Shown one piece after another: positions 14,008-24,924 of a stretch of 64,000 bases of DNA. Numbering within the stretch: the stretch's first letter is position 1; the number at the start of each line of letters is the position of its first letter. Under the pieces are notes generated by a model. It saw nothing but the letters and a program-made list of their open reading frames with translations. It did no database searches and was not told the origin of the DNA. Location of the stretch: the NCBI GenBank assembly GCA_023055505.1, contig JALIRH010000002.1, forward strand, positions 1,240,001 to 1,304,000, read 5' to 3'. The DNA comes from Callipepla californica brunnescens. Lineage: Eukaryota; Chordata; Aves; Galliformes; Odontophoridae. The position numbers and the translations under genes are program-made.

Positions 14008-14068
14008 TGCAGTTGCACTAGATGATCTAGTGGTCTTTTCAAACATTAATGATTCTATGATTCTCTTA
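14008..14068 (+). mobile_element. CR1 3' tail only
   Basis: CTAGATGATCTAGTGGTCTT is followed by TTAATGATTCTATGATTCTC. It is an extremely short 5'-truncated insertion. Confidence 0.8.
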
Positions 14069-16689
14069 TTTCAGCCAGATGATTACCTTGTCCATGCACA
14101 AAACATACATGAAAAATTCAATCACCGCCAGCAGAGGCATGTATTCCCTGGATGCTTTTCACCTTTGAATACTAATTTCAACATTTCTAAGTGTGTCTGT
14201 CCTCACACAGCCCCCATAGATGTCTTACAAAGGCCTTTGTTAGTTAACAAAGTGCTGTGCATGTCATGCCTATTGCATAATTGTCTTTATCTTGTTGACT
14301 GATAAGACTAGAGTGTGACTGCACTCTAGTCTGTCATTACTAAAGTGCAGGGCTACTATAATTAAACTTCATATTTAACAGACCTTTATAGCACTGTTTT
14401 AGTTCACAAAATGAAGAGTTTACTCATGTCAAAATGCTTTGTTTCATTATCAAGTTCTTTCTTTCTTTTTTTTTTTGTTTTAATTTGCTCAGTGAACCAA
14501 ATCACCCTTTATTATCAGAACTCTAATTTAGAGAAGAAATTAAATAATACATTTGTAACTGTGCTACTGCCAATTAAATCTGCTTAACTAATTCTGTGAT
14601 GGATTCTTCAACCATGGAGATGTTTATCAATAAGAACTTTTTTTGTTGTAGTGAATTTCCAATATTTAGAAGTTATGTCTTAGTGTTAACAAGGCTATTA
14701 GACTTGAAATAGAAATCAGTACTGAAGAATCCTATTTTTCAAGAAATCAGATTAAGTAATCACAGGACTGCTTTTCCATCAGATAGTTTGAAATTTATAT
14801 TGCATCACAATATCACATCTTCTGTCTTCTTTTTCATGGCAGGATTGTAGTTCAGTCAACATAGCAAATTCTCCTATGGATCACTAAGGACTTGGAAAGA
14901 GATCTCTACTAATTTCCTTTGATAGTTTAAATACATAAAGAGTGTATAAAGAAAGACTGGACATTGAAATCCCTTGCATATACCCTATAGCCACTGTGGG
15001 ATTTCTTGTGCACATCATAGCCCTCACTGCTGTTTCTGACATCTGGAGATCCTTGCTCTACTAAACCATACTAGAGTTTTCCAGGCGAAGTCAGTTCCAC
15101 ATTATGAAAAAAAATCCCAGATGCTGAAGGTTTCTGTCACAAATTCATCATTCATAAGTACATCCCATCAACACAGTCACAAGCAGTAGTGTAACTTATG
15201 GCAGGAAACTAAAGTCAGTATTTCCTTCAACTCTCTTAGCTCTAAGTTTAATTAAGCTCCATCCTGAAGCAAGTTTTGGGTGCAGAGAAAGAAACCATAG
15301 GAGGGTATAAAGGTTCACAGTAAAATACTCTCCAGTCTGGGTTGCTAGATTGAGAAAAGCTAATTTGGAACGGTAGCATAAGAGTGTAAATCCTTGAAAG
15401 ATCTGTCCCACTTTCTCTTTCAACTTTGTTGAAAAGATGAGACAGTGGGACTGAAAACAGAACAACTTGGCTTACTGTTCACAGTATGAAGAAAAAAGAG
15501 GCTCTATCCAAGGTAAATGCCTCAAGATACTGCTGCTGCATGTTTAATAAATATTACTAATATCACGTCCTTAAATCCAGCAATAATTGTCCCTTCATTT
15601 CAGCCCCAAGAACGCTTATATTTTCCTTCACAGTTTAGCCAAAATATGACTCAAATTTTGTTGTAAGACTCAAAGTTCTCTCTGAAATTTCCATTTAGCA
15701 AGAGCCAAGTTGAAGGTCTGTAAGAAAACTTCTCAAATTTCATGAAGAATATTTCTCATTTCTCTTATTTCACTATAAATTAATTTGCCTCTGAAATATT
15801 GGAATTTACTTATTGCCTGGGGCAAGATACTGGAACAAATGGATCACAGTCTAATTGAGTCAAAGAAATCTTGTATTTCTCCATAAAATATCATGCTTTT
15901 AGTCCCCTGTTGTGTCTCTGCAACCATGCTGTGTTTCTCAGGCAGGAAACAGAAGGTACAAGAGGTATGCAGGCACAACAGAAATGTCATGTTTGCAAAA
16001 ATACAGCTTGGTGATCTCTACATGCAGGTCTCAATAATTGACTTTATATATAATATCAAGTATAAAATTATTATGCAGATTTCCAGTTATTAATTTATAT
16101 GACCAAAAACAAAACAAAAGACAACATTTTTATGGTGGTTGAGATTCTTTCTTTCTCTGTTGTATTTTCTGCCCAAATTATGGGTTATGTGAAGAGGAAT
16201 AAATATTCCTTCTAGAGGAGTCTTTTTAATTATGTGATTCTTTCAGAGTGGCTTTGCAACAAGTTTCATGGAGTTTCATGATCCTTTGAAGGGTTCATCC
16301 TCATCAAACCTGCATGAGCCCAAGGCCTGGAATCTGCACTCACCCACCTCATTACCAGGACAAATTATGATGAGATAATGAGAGCACAACATTTCATGGT
16401 AATTAGTCCAGTGGGATATTCACCCTACAAAGCTGCTGATGAGAAGACAAGCTCAGAAACTGTGTCTTACTAAAGCATGGAGGGACCAAATATAAAATCA
16501 CAGTGATACTGAATAATGCTGAATAATGACTACCCAAGTATTTCTCAAATCACTGCAAAGGCACTGTCATCAAGCAGAGAAATATTCACCTCCTTTATAC
16601 CTTATGTGTGCTGTCACAGTAATATGGAGTACCTTTGGTGTATGTTAATACCATTTTTATCTCTGTCAGAACAGACTTTAGAGAAAGTG
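14069..16689. other. Intergenic, no gene seen
   Basis: 2.6 kb without recognised repeats apart from a T-rich run near 14,465. No splice-flanked coding frame was found. Confidence 0.5.
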
Positions 16690-16992
16690 ATGCAGAAATG
16701 ACAGGTGACAGAACAAGGGGAAACGTCCTCAAGTTGTACCAGGGGAGGTTTAGGGTGGATGTAAGGAAAAACATTTTTACAGAAAGGGTTGTTAAGCACT
16801 GGAATAGGCTTCCCAGGGGGGTGGTTGAGTTACTACACCCAAATGTGTTTAAAATCCATTTGGATGTAGTGCTCAGGGAAACAATTTTACAGTGGGTTTT
16901 TAGAGGTAGGTTAGTATGGTCTGGTTGTGGTTGGACTTGATGATCTTGAAGGTCTTTTCAAACCTGATCAATTCTGGGATGCTATGATCATG
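16690..16992 (+). mobile_element. CR1 LINE 3' end
   Basis: It encodes the CR1 ORF2 C-terminal block [19 protein letters not shown] and [16 protein letters not shown]. The 3' UTR ends near GATGCTATGATCAT. The left end is truncated inside ORF2. Confidence 0.9.
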
Positions 16993-17029
16993 TGGCAAGT
17001 CTAGCTAGATCAGGCTGAGGACTTAGAAT

Positions 17030-17236
17030 TAGAGAATCACAGAATCATTTGAGTTGGAAGGGACCTTTAAATATCGTCTATTCCAACTCTCCTGAAATAG
17101 ACAGGGACACCTATGGATAGATCAGGTTACTGGGTGGGGTGTCCAGTTTGACCTTGAATGTCTCCAAGAATGGCACATCCACCACACCTCTGGGCAATCT
17201 GTTCCAGTTCTTCACTAGCCTTATCATATCCTTTTA
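17030..17236 (-). mobile_element. CR1 LINE 3' end
   Basis: It begins with AGAGAATCACAGAATCATTT and GAGTTGGAAGGGACC, and ends near CTGTTCCAGTTCTTCACTAG. It lies tail-to-tail with the plus-strand copy at 16,690-16,992, only about 37 bp apart. Confidence 0.9.
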
Positions 17237-17947
17237 TACAGACTTGTTACCCTGCAGTTGTTCCCAGCCTCCCTGCTGCCCTGCAATGTAAAAGAATATG
17301 AGCAATTTCATCCAATGCAGGACAAAGCCAGTCAGCTCTGTCTAAAGGGCTTCTAGTTGACATGATGCCAATAAGCCATTGTAACTGCTTATGGAGCGCA
17401 CGAACATCTAGTAGTGAATTTATCTTTCTGTGAGAACTTTCTGTGTTGTGCCTCACTGTTCTCCTCTACTGGCCTAAAGAGCAAGAGCAAATACCCTTCC
17501 CTGCTTCTAGAAAAGAAGTATCAGAGGATTATTGATCCCATAACATTCTATTTGTTCTTATAAAATGGTTATGCATGACAACAGAGGAGCAGGCATCCTT
17601 TGCTACACATGCTACAAAGACAGGTACAAAAAATTGCCACCAAATGTTTGGGAATGGAAAACTTGAACATAAAAACAGTCATTAATAAGGAATTCATATG
17701 GATAGACTGACATCATGAGACAATACTGTTAATTCAGTCTCTGAACTGATCTTAATCTTACTAATTTCTTCAGAGGAGAAATTGGATGGTGAATATTAGT
17801 AGACAATGTCCTATATTGGGGTGAATTTTCCTAAGTTGGTTGTCCAAGATATAGTTATCCATACACATTTTTTATGTGTCTTCTAAAGCACAGATCAGGA
17901 TGTTTCTTGCAGCACAGCAAGCAAGAAATTATCTAAGTTTCACACCT

Positions 17948-18012
17948 GAAACATGGACTTGATGATCCTATGGGTCCCTTCCAAGTCAGGATATTTTGAT
18001 TCTACAATCTCA
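17948..18012 (+). mobile_element. CR1 3' tail only
   Basis: GGACTTGATGATCCTATGGG is followed by TCCCTTCCAAG and a terminal TTTTGATTCTACAAT. Confidence 0.75.
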
Positions 18013-18204
18013 GTAGATGATTTCTGTTAACAACGAATACAGGTTGCTCTTATTGTTGCTTTTTGCTATCGATACCAAAAGTTTGCTGAGGAGTTGCCTT
18101 ATCTTCCAAAGGCACTGAGCTGTCTGTTAAATAATGGTATCTTGTTAAATAACACGATATTATCATGCTACAACAAATTGGAGAGAAATCTCAGTTACTT
18201 GTGG

Positions 18205-18282
18205 TGATATAACCAAGTATGGGGTTGGAAATAGAGAGTATTTAAGGTCCCTTCCAGCCTAAGACATTCAATAATTCTGTGG
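18205..18282 (+). mobile_element. Probable CR1 3' tail, diverged
   Basis: TTTAAGGTCCCTTCCAGCCT followed by AATAATTCTGTG resembles the CR1 end. The left part is unclear. Confidence 0.5.
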
Positions 18283-18839
18283 GGTGGTTTAAACGATAGG
18301 GCAAAAAATGATACCTTGTGTCCAGTATAAAACTGGTTCTATTCCTCTATGCCTTTCACTGGGGTTCAGCATAGGATCAATGAGGTCAGGCCATGTCTGT
18401 ATCCCGCTCAGTCACAATGAGGATTTATAGCAATAGAATGTCTTACATGACCTCAGGGACAATTGCATAAACATGTAGGCCTACTGCAGGGATGGAAAAA
18501 ACAGAGCAAATAAGCTGCTTAACCCAGTGCTCAGAACAGAGACATCCCAAATGGATCAGCAGAGTCAGCTTGGGTTGGCCATGTTTATTAGTTTTTGTTC
18601 AGCTCCAGCCATGTATCATCCAAAAATGCAATTCTGTCAGGGATGTTTTGCAAAAGTGGTTTGCATTTATTCTTCTCTATCTCTGCTGTACCCCGTAGCA
18701 GTCTTTTCTCTTCCCTGTCACTGAGGGAAGCTCGTGTGTTTGCTTTCTACAATGGTGCCAAGGGACATCATTTTCACAATGCCAGAATTTACAGAGAGCA
18801 GGAAAAAATCCACCTCTGCTCCCTGTACCACCAGACTTT

Positions 18840-19060
18840 TTAGTCTGAAGCAGAATTTTAACACTAATGATGAGTTCTTTGGAATCTGGGCTGCCATCAA
18901 CAGTGTGTTTATGCACTGACAAGTGAAAAGATGAAGTTAATGAACCTGAAGCGGAGTTTTGATTCATCATGCTAATAACAGCAGCATTCTTTGTATTTGT
19001 CAAATGTCTCCATTACTGTAACATCTCAGTTATTACTGTGTTCAGCTCAACTGCCTTAGG
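18840..19060. promoter_or_regulatory. Candidate conserved non-coding element
   Basis: A repeat-free block with TCATCATGCTAATAACAGC (octamer variant), an ATTTGTCAAATG palindrome-like site and ACACTAATGATGAG. Several overlapping short frames on both strands are consistent with high-complexity non-coding sequence rather than with an exon. Confidence 0.25.
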
Positions 19061-19377
19061 AAAAATACTTGCATTTTATCTATTAATATTTAAGGAGCAA
19101 GGAGGTTAAAGGGCCTGTCAAAAGTCACCCAGAGCATTTGTATTTTGTCTGGGAGCTAAATCCAGAAATCCCAATTCTCAGCTGAGCTCTTTAACCTTCT
19201 GTCCTTAACAAACATAAAATACAATCAGAAAATAAAAATGTATGGTGGTGTGCTTTACACAACTTTGGTACTAAGAAAACAACCAGATTGGAAATGTCTA
19301 TCCTTGGAAGAGTTCATACATATACCTATGAAGTTATGACAGACAAGATTAAAAGATTTGCTTGTCAATTTTTTTTT

Positions 19378-19705
19378 ATGGAATCATAGAAACGTCTGAG
19401 TTGTACGGGAGCCTTAAAAGTTATCTAGTCCAACTATCCTGCAATGAACAGGGACATCTGCAGCTAGATCAGGGTGCTCAGAGATGCATCTGGCCTGACC
19501 TCAAATGTCTCCAGGAATGGTGCAACCACCACCTTTCTGGGCAACTTGTTCCAGTGTCTCATCACTCTTACTGTAAAAAATTCTTTTTCTTATATCCAAC
19601 CTAAATCTCTCCTCTTTTAGTTTGAAACCATTTTCCCTTGTCATTTCACAACAGACCCCACTAAAGAGTCTTTTCCCTTCTTTCTTAAAGCCCCACTTTA
19701 GATAG
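19378..19705 (-). mobile_element. CR1 LINE 3' end
   Basis: From the tail ATGGAATCATAGAAACG, then CAGGGACATCTGCAGCTAGA and GGGCAACTTGTTCCAGTGTC, to the minus-strand LKEERFRLDIRKRIF block of the ORF2 C-terminus. Confidence 0.92.
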
Positions 19706-20411
19706 TGATGGCAGTTTGAAGGCATACTCAGTGGCATTCTTCTCTAGGAGAGGTCAAGCTATTTAGATTTATATATGTTGTTATCAGCATGTGTGTCAGG
19801 TATCTAAGCTGTAGCTACAGCAATTACTGTCAGTATCAATTTCATCAACATTGTCAGAGAATCCTATACAGCAGTCCACTTCAATCTAATACACACGTCA
19901 CAGGTAAGATCCTGTTGCTTAAACACAGTTACCTTGTGGTATTTTGTGATAACTTTCCTTGAAGGTCTGGTCAACTCTGCTGACTGTACTGATTAACTTT
20001 TCACTCTCTGGGAACTAGGATCCCAAAACACACATAGAATGATACCTGCTGGTACTTATTTTTTAAATATTTATGAATTTCTGAATACTTTCCTTTTTCT
20101 GTGATGCATCTCATTCAGTTTATGAAATTTGAAGAATCAGGAACTGAAACTAATGAACTCATGAATGACAGTCCTCCAGACACATTGTAGATAAATGCTT
20201 GCTTTTCTAGGTGTATTTTACTATGAGCAGGTTTTTAGGTAATTCATCATTAAGAATGCTCCTTTTATTAAGGCAACCTCTGCCCCTTTCCAGGTTTTAT
20301 CTGGCAGATATTTCTATCTGTAACCAGATACTTTATTTGTAAGGTTGGCTATAATCTGGCCTGGCTAGGGACCCAGGCCTTACAGGACAAGAGTTAATGA
20401 CCTTGAGTTTC

Positions 20412-20626
20412 TTCTCAGAAAGAATAATAATGCATTTGAAGTGGCTGCCCAGGGAGGTGATAGAGTCACCATCCCTAGAGGTGAAGAAGAAACACTGAGT
20501 TATGCTTCAGGAAACCATCCTTCAAGAGACATGTGGCACTGGTGGGCATGGTTTAGTGGGCATTGTAGGAATAGGTTAACAGTTGGAGTGTCAGTGCTCT
20601 TTTCCAGTCTTAATTATTCTTCTTAG
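20412..20626 (+). mobile_element. CR1 LINE 3' end
   Basis: GGCTGCCCAGGGAGGTGATA, GGGCATGGTTTAGTGGGCAT, then TCTTTTCCAGTCTTAATTAT. The tail repeat is shortened. Confidence 0.85.
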
Positions 20627-22179
20627 CTAAGTGATTTTATTTCTCTCTTCTCAAAGATTTCTTTTGTTTCCTATAATAAGACATACATAGGCCAGGAATA
20701 TATTGGCCAAGCACTTCATGAAACTGTTCTTTCCACTTTACTTAAAACAAACACAAACAAAAAACAAAACAAAACAAAAAAACTACCACAACTTGCTGAG
20801 GCTACTGCAAACAGAGGAAAAGTCCACCAGATGCCCAAATGGCTCATTTCATTTATAGGGTGAAGGTGACTTATTCTTCCCAATTTGCAAGGGCAAATAT
20901 GTAGACATTTTTAATTTCTCACTAAAAGATGATTATGCAGTGATCACTTTCAGAGCAAATCCACAACAAAGCTTAAATTCATACAGATGGATAAAAACTA
21001 AGAAACCCAAGATCATGCTACTATCATATATTTATTGTCTTTCAAACTTGCAAGTTGGTCAGAAACTGGGAGATATGATCAGTTCCTGTGTCTCCCAACT
21101 TCTACATCTCTGGAACAGAAGAAAAATAATAGCTCAGAGTTGTCTTTTTTTCTTTTTTTTTCCTGAAATCTCAATAATATATAAATGGAGTCACTAATTT
21201 CCTATGAGTCAAAGCACTGAGTGACACATGAGCTCTTGCACATTTCCATGCTTGCACACCACTTCTCAGCCACTCTCTATTCTTAACTCCTCATATCTTT
21301 TCCACTGGCCAGGTAAGACTAAAGATGATGGAGTGCCATGTTGCTGCTAAGAAGACTGAATGTGAAGTGGCTACTTGGAAACCTTTGAAAAAGAGCTTTT
21401 TAGAAACACTTGCCCTGGAGAGCTAAGTAAATTCTTTTTTACATTTTGTTGTTGTTTTGTTTTATTTTGTTTAGTGTTATATCTTCCAGGACTCGAAAAG
21501 TTTTTGCTCCTGGTTGAACCCCAGTCATGCAAGTTACAATACTTGTTTATTATCTGTGCATTTTTTTCTCCCCAAACATATTTGAAGATTGCTTAAATAC
21601 ATCTTCAAGGAAAAGTAACTTCTTCCTGTTCTCCGTCTTACCAGGGTAAACATAATGGAGTAGAACTGAAAAGAAAGACAGATCTATTTCCCCTTCAACA
21701 TCATTTGGAATAATAAACAATAATGATTGCTATTTGCAGCTTGCCTTTCAGCCTTTTGATCACATCATAATTGAGAACACTTAGCCTTTGCTGTGCAGGT
21801 GTTGAATCCAGCTGTTCAGAAAAGCACAAGTACAGAGATTTCCCATTTAGACACTTCGAGCACAAGCAAGAGATTTGTGCATGGGAGCCATTAGTTTCAC
21901 ACCATGTTAGCTTATTTGACATACAAGTGGATGAATATAGGGAAAGAGGGGAAACAGGCCATTGAGACCCAAGAGACTTAGCACTATATACAGAAACTTT
22001 TCAGTCTAGAATGTTGTGCTTAAAGCACCAAAAAGAATGGAGCACTGCCAAAGAGAAATAGTGCATGGAACCCTTCGTTCCCATTCCCTAGCAGCATCCC
22101 CAGTCTTCTAAAACAGTTAAATCTCTCTGACTGTAATTTCTCTTTTCTAGGGGCAAAGAATCTTAATTTCTTGTGTCGA
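20627..22179. other. Intergenic, no gene seen
   Basis: The A/C-rich repeat at 20,750 and T-rich runs near 21,150 and 21,440. No gene. Confidence 0.5.
20750..20782. repeat. (AAAAC)n repeat
   Basis: A-rich with regularly spaced C. Confidence 0.8.
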
Positions 22180-22242
22180 GGTTTGACGGTTGGACCAGAT
22201 GTTCTCAGAGGTCTTTTCTAGTATTAATGATTCTGTATTTAT
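22180..22242 (+). mobile_element. CR1 3' tail only
   Basis: ACGGTTGGACCAGATGTTCT, AGGTCTTTTCTAGTATTAAT and TGATTCTGTATT. Confidence 0.75.
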
Positions 22243-22579
22243 CACATCCACAGAAATGTTGATCACTGAAGGATGGTTACTGAAAAGTTTCCTGTTGTTA
22301 TTTCGTTTTTTTTTTTTTTGTTTAATTGGCACAACAGCCATATTTCTTCTGCATTATCACTATCATTAGTATTTCTTCCAAACTCTTCTGCCTCAAGCAA
22401 CATGCAAGCATAGATAACAAACCTCACCATGCATTCCAAGGCCTCCTAGCAAAGTTTAATAATGTGGTTAATAATCAGAGCTACAACCATTTAATCTCAT
22501 ATAAATAAGATAGATAAATATCAGTGTAATTCTGCAAATTCACTTTATTGAAGTAGGTGCATTGGCACTTCTTTTTTGA

Positions 22580-22597
22580 TCCCCAAATTTTTGGGGA
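22580..22597. repeat. 8-bp inverted repeat
   Basis: TCCCCAAA, TT, TTTGGGGA. A short perfect palindrome of uncertain meaning. Confidence 0.85.
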
Positions 22598-23439
22598 CAT
22601 CAAGGCAAACTGAACAAAGATCAGATGATACAGGACCTCTTAAATGCATACTCACAGAGCTGAGCACATCCAAGCCTTACCAGCAGAAGTCTTAGTTAAA
22701 CAGAGGATATTGTAAGGACAAGTACACTAAGCTTAGCTAAACTGTCCAAGAAAGAAAATCAACAACAAAAATATTGAGCCAAGAAGAGTCCGCCAATTAT
22801 ATCTGAACATCAGCTCAATAGCTGGCTTTTCTAGATAAAGGATCATTTGGAAGGGCACATATGTTTGTTCATTTCCTGGTTATTTGGCATCTGTTCTTGT
22901 AAATCTGCGATGTAAGATAATTCTGATTATCTGGGGAGTGATAGCCTGCTCGTTCATTTGCTTAGGTCTCTATAGACCCAAGTAGAAATTGCTGGCACAC
23001 CCCTGTATCAGGGGGCTTCCTGGGTGATCCAAGTAGCTTGTAGAGAAGGAAGGCACTGGATCCCCTCCCATTGCTGCTTGGCAGAACAAAGAGTAGAATA
23101 CCCTCAGCTTGACATAAAGAGATTATTTTGAACAGAAGTGGAACACATACCCACTCACTAAAATAGTAGCAATCTCTACTAAAAGCATATCCGTTTGCTT
23201 TGTATGGGACATTCTGCCTAAACAAGGCTGGAGTGGTAACTTCATCTCTAGATTTTGCTTTGGTGCAATGGAGATGAAGTATAAGATGCTACAAGCTTGA
23301 ATATTTAATGCATTAGACCAAAAGCATCAGTTCCATGGGGCATAATGACCACTACTTTTGCAGCTTATGATGCTGGGCTGTTATATGCAGAATTAGCAAA
23401 CGCAGCCCAGTACATTGCTGCTGAGTCAAAAAGAAAGAA

Positions 23440-23615
23440 GTCAAACAACTCAGTGTGTTTAGATTAGAAAAAGAACATTCAGTAGAGTGCATAAATAGCT
23501 TCATGGGGAGAAAATACCAGGTAATAAAAGGCTGCTTAATCTGTCAGAGAAAGGCAGAACAAGAACTGATGGCTTGAAACTGAATTCAGACTGACTGCAC
23601 TTAGAAATTATATAC
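23440..23615 (+). mobile_element. Possible old CR1 internal fragment
   Basis: A weak match to the CR1 region that reads as an LFRLEKEH-like stretch and then GCAGAACAAGAACTGATGGC. Both ends are indistinct and the call rests on pattern memory only. Confidence 0.35.
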
Positions 23616-24360
23616 AGGGATGTAAGGGGAAGGGAGAACACCACTGCATCTGGCAGCCAAGAGAAAGGGGGGAGGGTTTATCTCCGCATATCTTTGCACT
23701 GATGGGGAGCATAAGAAAGGGTGTTAGTGTGGGTGAAAGGCAAAGTTGAAGGGCAGAAGATGAATCTTTGAAGTGATCAAGAACTGATTTATAAAAACAG
23801 GGAAAGGTGCATGCATGATGGAGCTGTTGGCTCTATATGGGGTGCTTGGTCTCAGGTTTAATACAATGGCAGATTCTATAGTGCCAGGCACTGAGCAGGG
23901 GACTAAATGGAGTCTTTTGTCTTGGAGGCATTGTGATGGTTTATATCTCAGCAATTCCAAAAATCTGTTTTTATAGTTAAGCCAAGGTACATATCTATTG
24001 TGTGCTTACTAATTACTGTGTGACTTTCCAATTCTCCATTCTCCAACATAATAGAATAAAATTGGAAAAGATACAGAAAATAATAATAAAAAAAAAGGTG
24101 ATGGGGATTATCACAGAAGTGGAACAATCTCCTTGCAAAGAGTCAGTAAATAAATTAGGTTTCCTTATCCCAGAAAATGTGAATGTTGTGAGCTGACAGA
24201 GGTCTGCAAAGTCTCAAGAGGTCTCAGAAAGTGAACAAGTGTTAATTCATCATCTATTTTAAAACAAATTAATGGACATAAAAGAATTCTGAAATGGAAA
24301 TAGTAAATGGCAGTCTAAAATGTGCACAAGGAAAGACTCAGCACAGCCCAAATTTATAAT

Positions 24361-24384
24361 AAATCCTGTATAAATACAGGATTT
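24361..24384. repeat. Perfect 11-bp inverted repeat
   Basis: AAATCCTGTAT and ATACAGGATTT are separated by AA. It could form a cruciform or hairpin or bind a dimer. It has no attached gene or terminator context. Confidence 0.9.
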
Positions 24385-24489
24385 CTCAGTATAGGATGTA
24401 ATAGCTGTTAAATACCTATGCATTTTCAGAAATTAATTGAATATGTTTATGGAAAAGATTAAATCAACTAATGACTATTAAAACTCTAG

Positions 24490-24785
24490 CAGGGTTCATT
24501 GTAATAGGAGAAGGGAAGATGTTTTCAGATCAAAAGAGGGGAGACTTAGATTGGATATAAGAAAAAGGTTTTTTATGATAAGGATAGTGAAGTACTGAAA
24601 CAGGTTCCCCAAAGAGGTGATAGATGCCCCATCCTTGGAGACAGTTGAAGTCAAGATGGATGGGGCTTTGAGCATCTGGCTGTAGATATCCCTGTTCTTT
24701 GCAGGGGAGCTGGACTAGGTGATCATTAAGGATCCCTTCCTACTTAAATGATTCTGTAATTCTCTAATTCTGTGATTCTATGAAT
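24490..24785 (+). mobile_element. CR1 LINE 3' end
   Basis: GATTGGATATAAGAAAAAGG, TGTTCTTTGCAGGGGAGCTG and GACTAGGTGATCATTAAGGA, with a long terminal repeat of TGATTCTGTAATTCTCTAAT-type units. It ends 139 bp before the hAT element. Confidence 0.92.
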
Positions 24786-24924
24786 TGCAACAGCACCAGC
24801 TTCCCCTCCAACTGCAGAGGTCTCTGTTTGGTAGTTGGTGTTTTCCTCTTGCTGTCCGTATGCTCTCCTCTTGGCATCTCTATTGAACATTGTTTTCAAC
24901 ACATTCACACTATATTCCTTGGGC

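Larger units (their letters stand above)
22243..24489. other. Intergenic, no gene seen
   Basis: Contains the two palindromes listed separately and one doubtful old CR1 piece at 23,440-23,615. Confidence 0.5.

Noticed and set aside
17247..17456. Minus-strand frame of 69 codons next to a CR1, considered as a possible further part of the LINE or a retrocopy.
   Set aside because: It does not match any CR1 ORF2 block I know and has no tail or target duplication.
18492..18919. Cluster of overlapping short frames on both strands.
   Set aside because: No splice sites, codon pattern or domain; more consistent with non-coding sequence.
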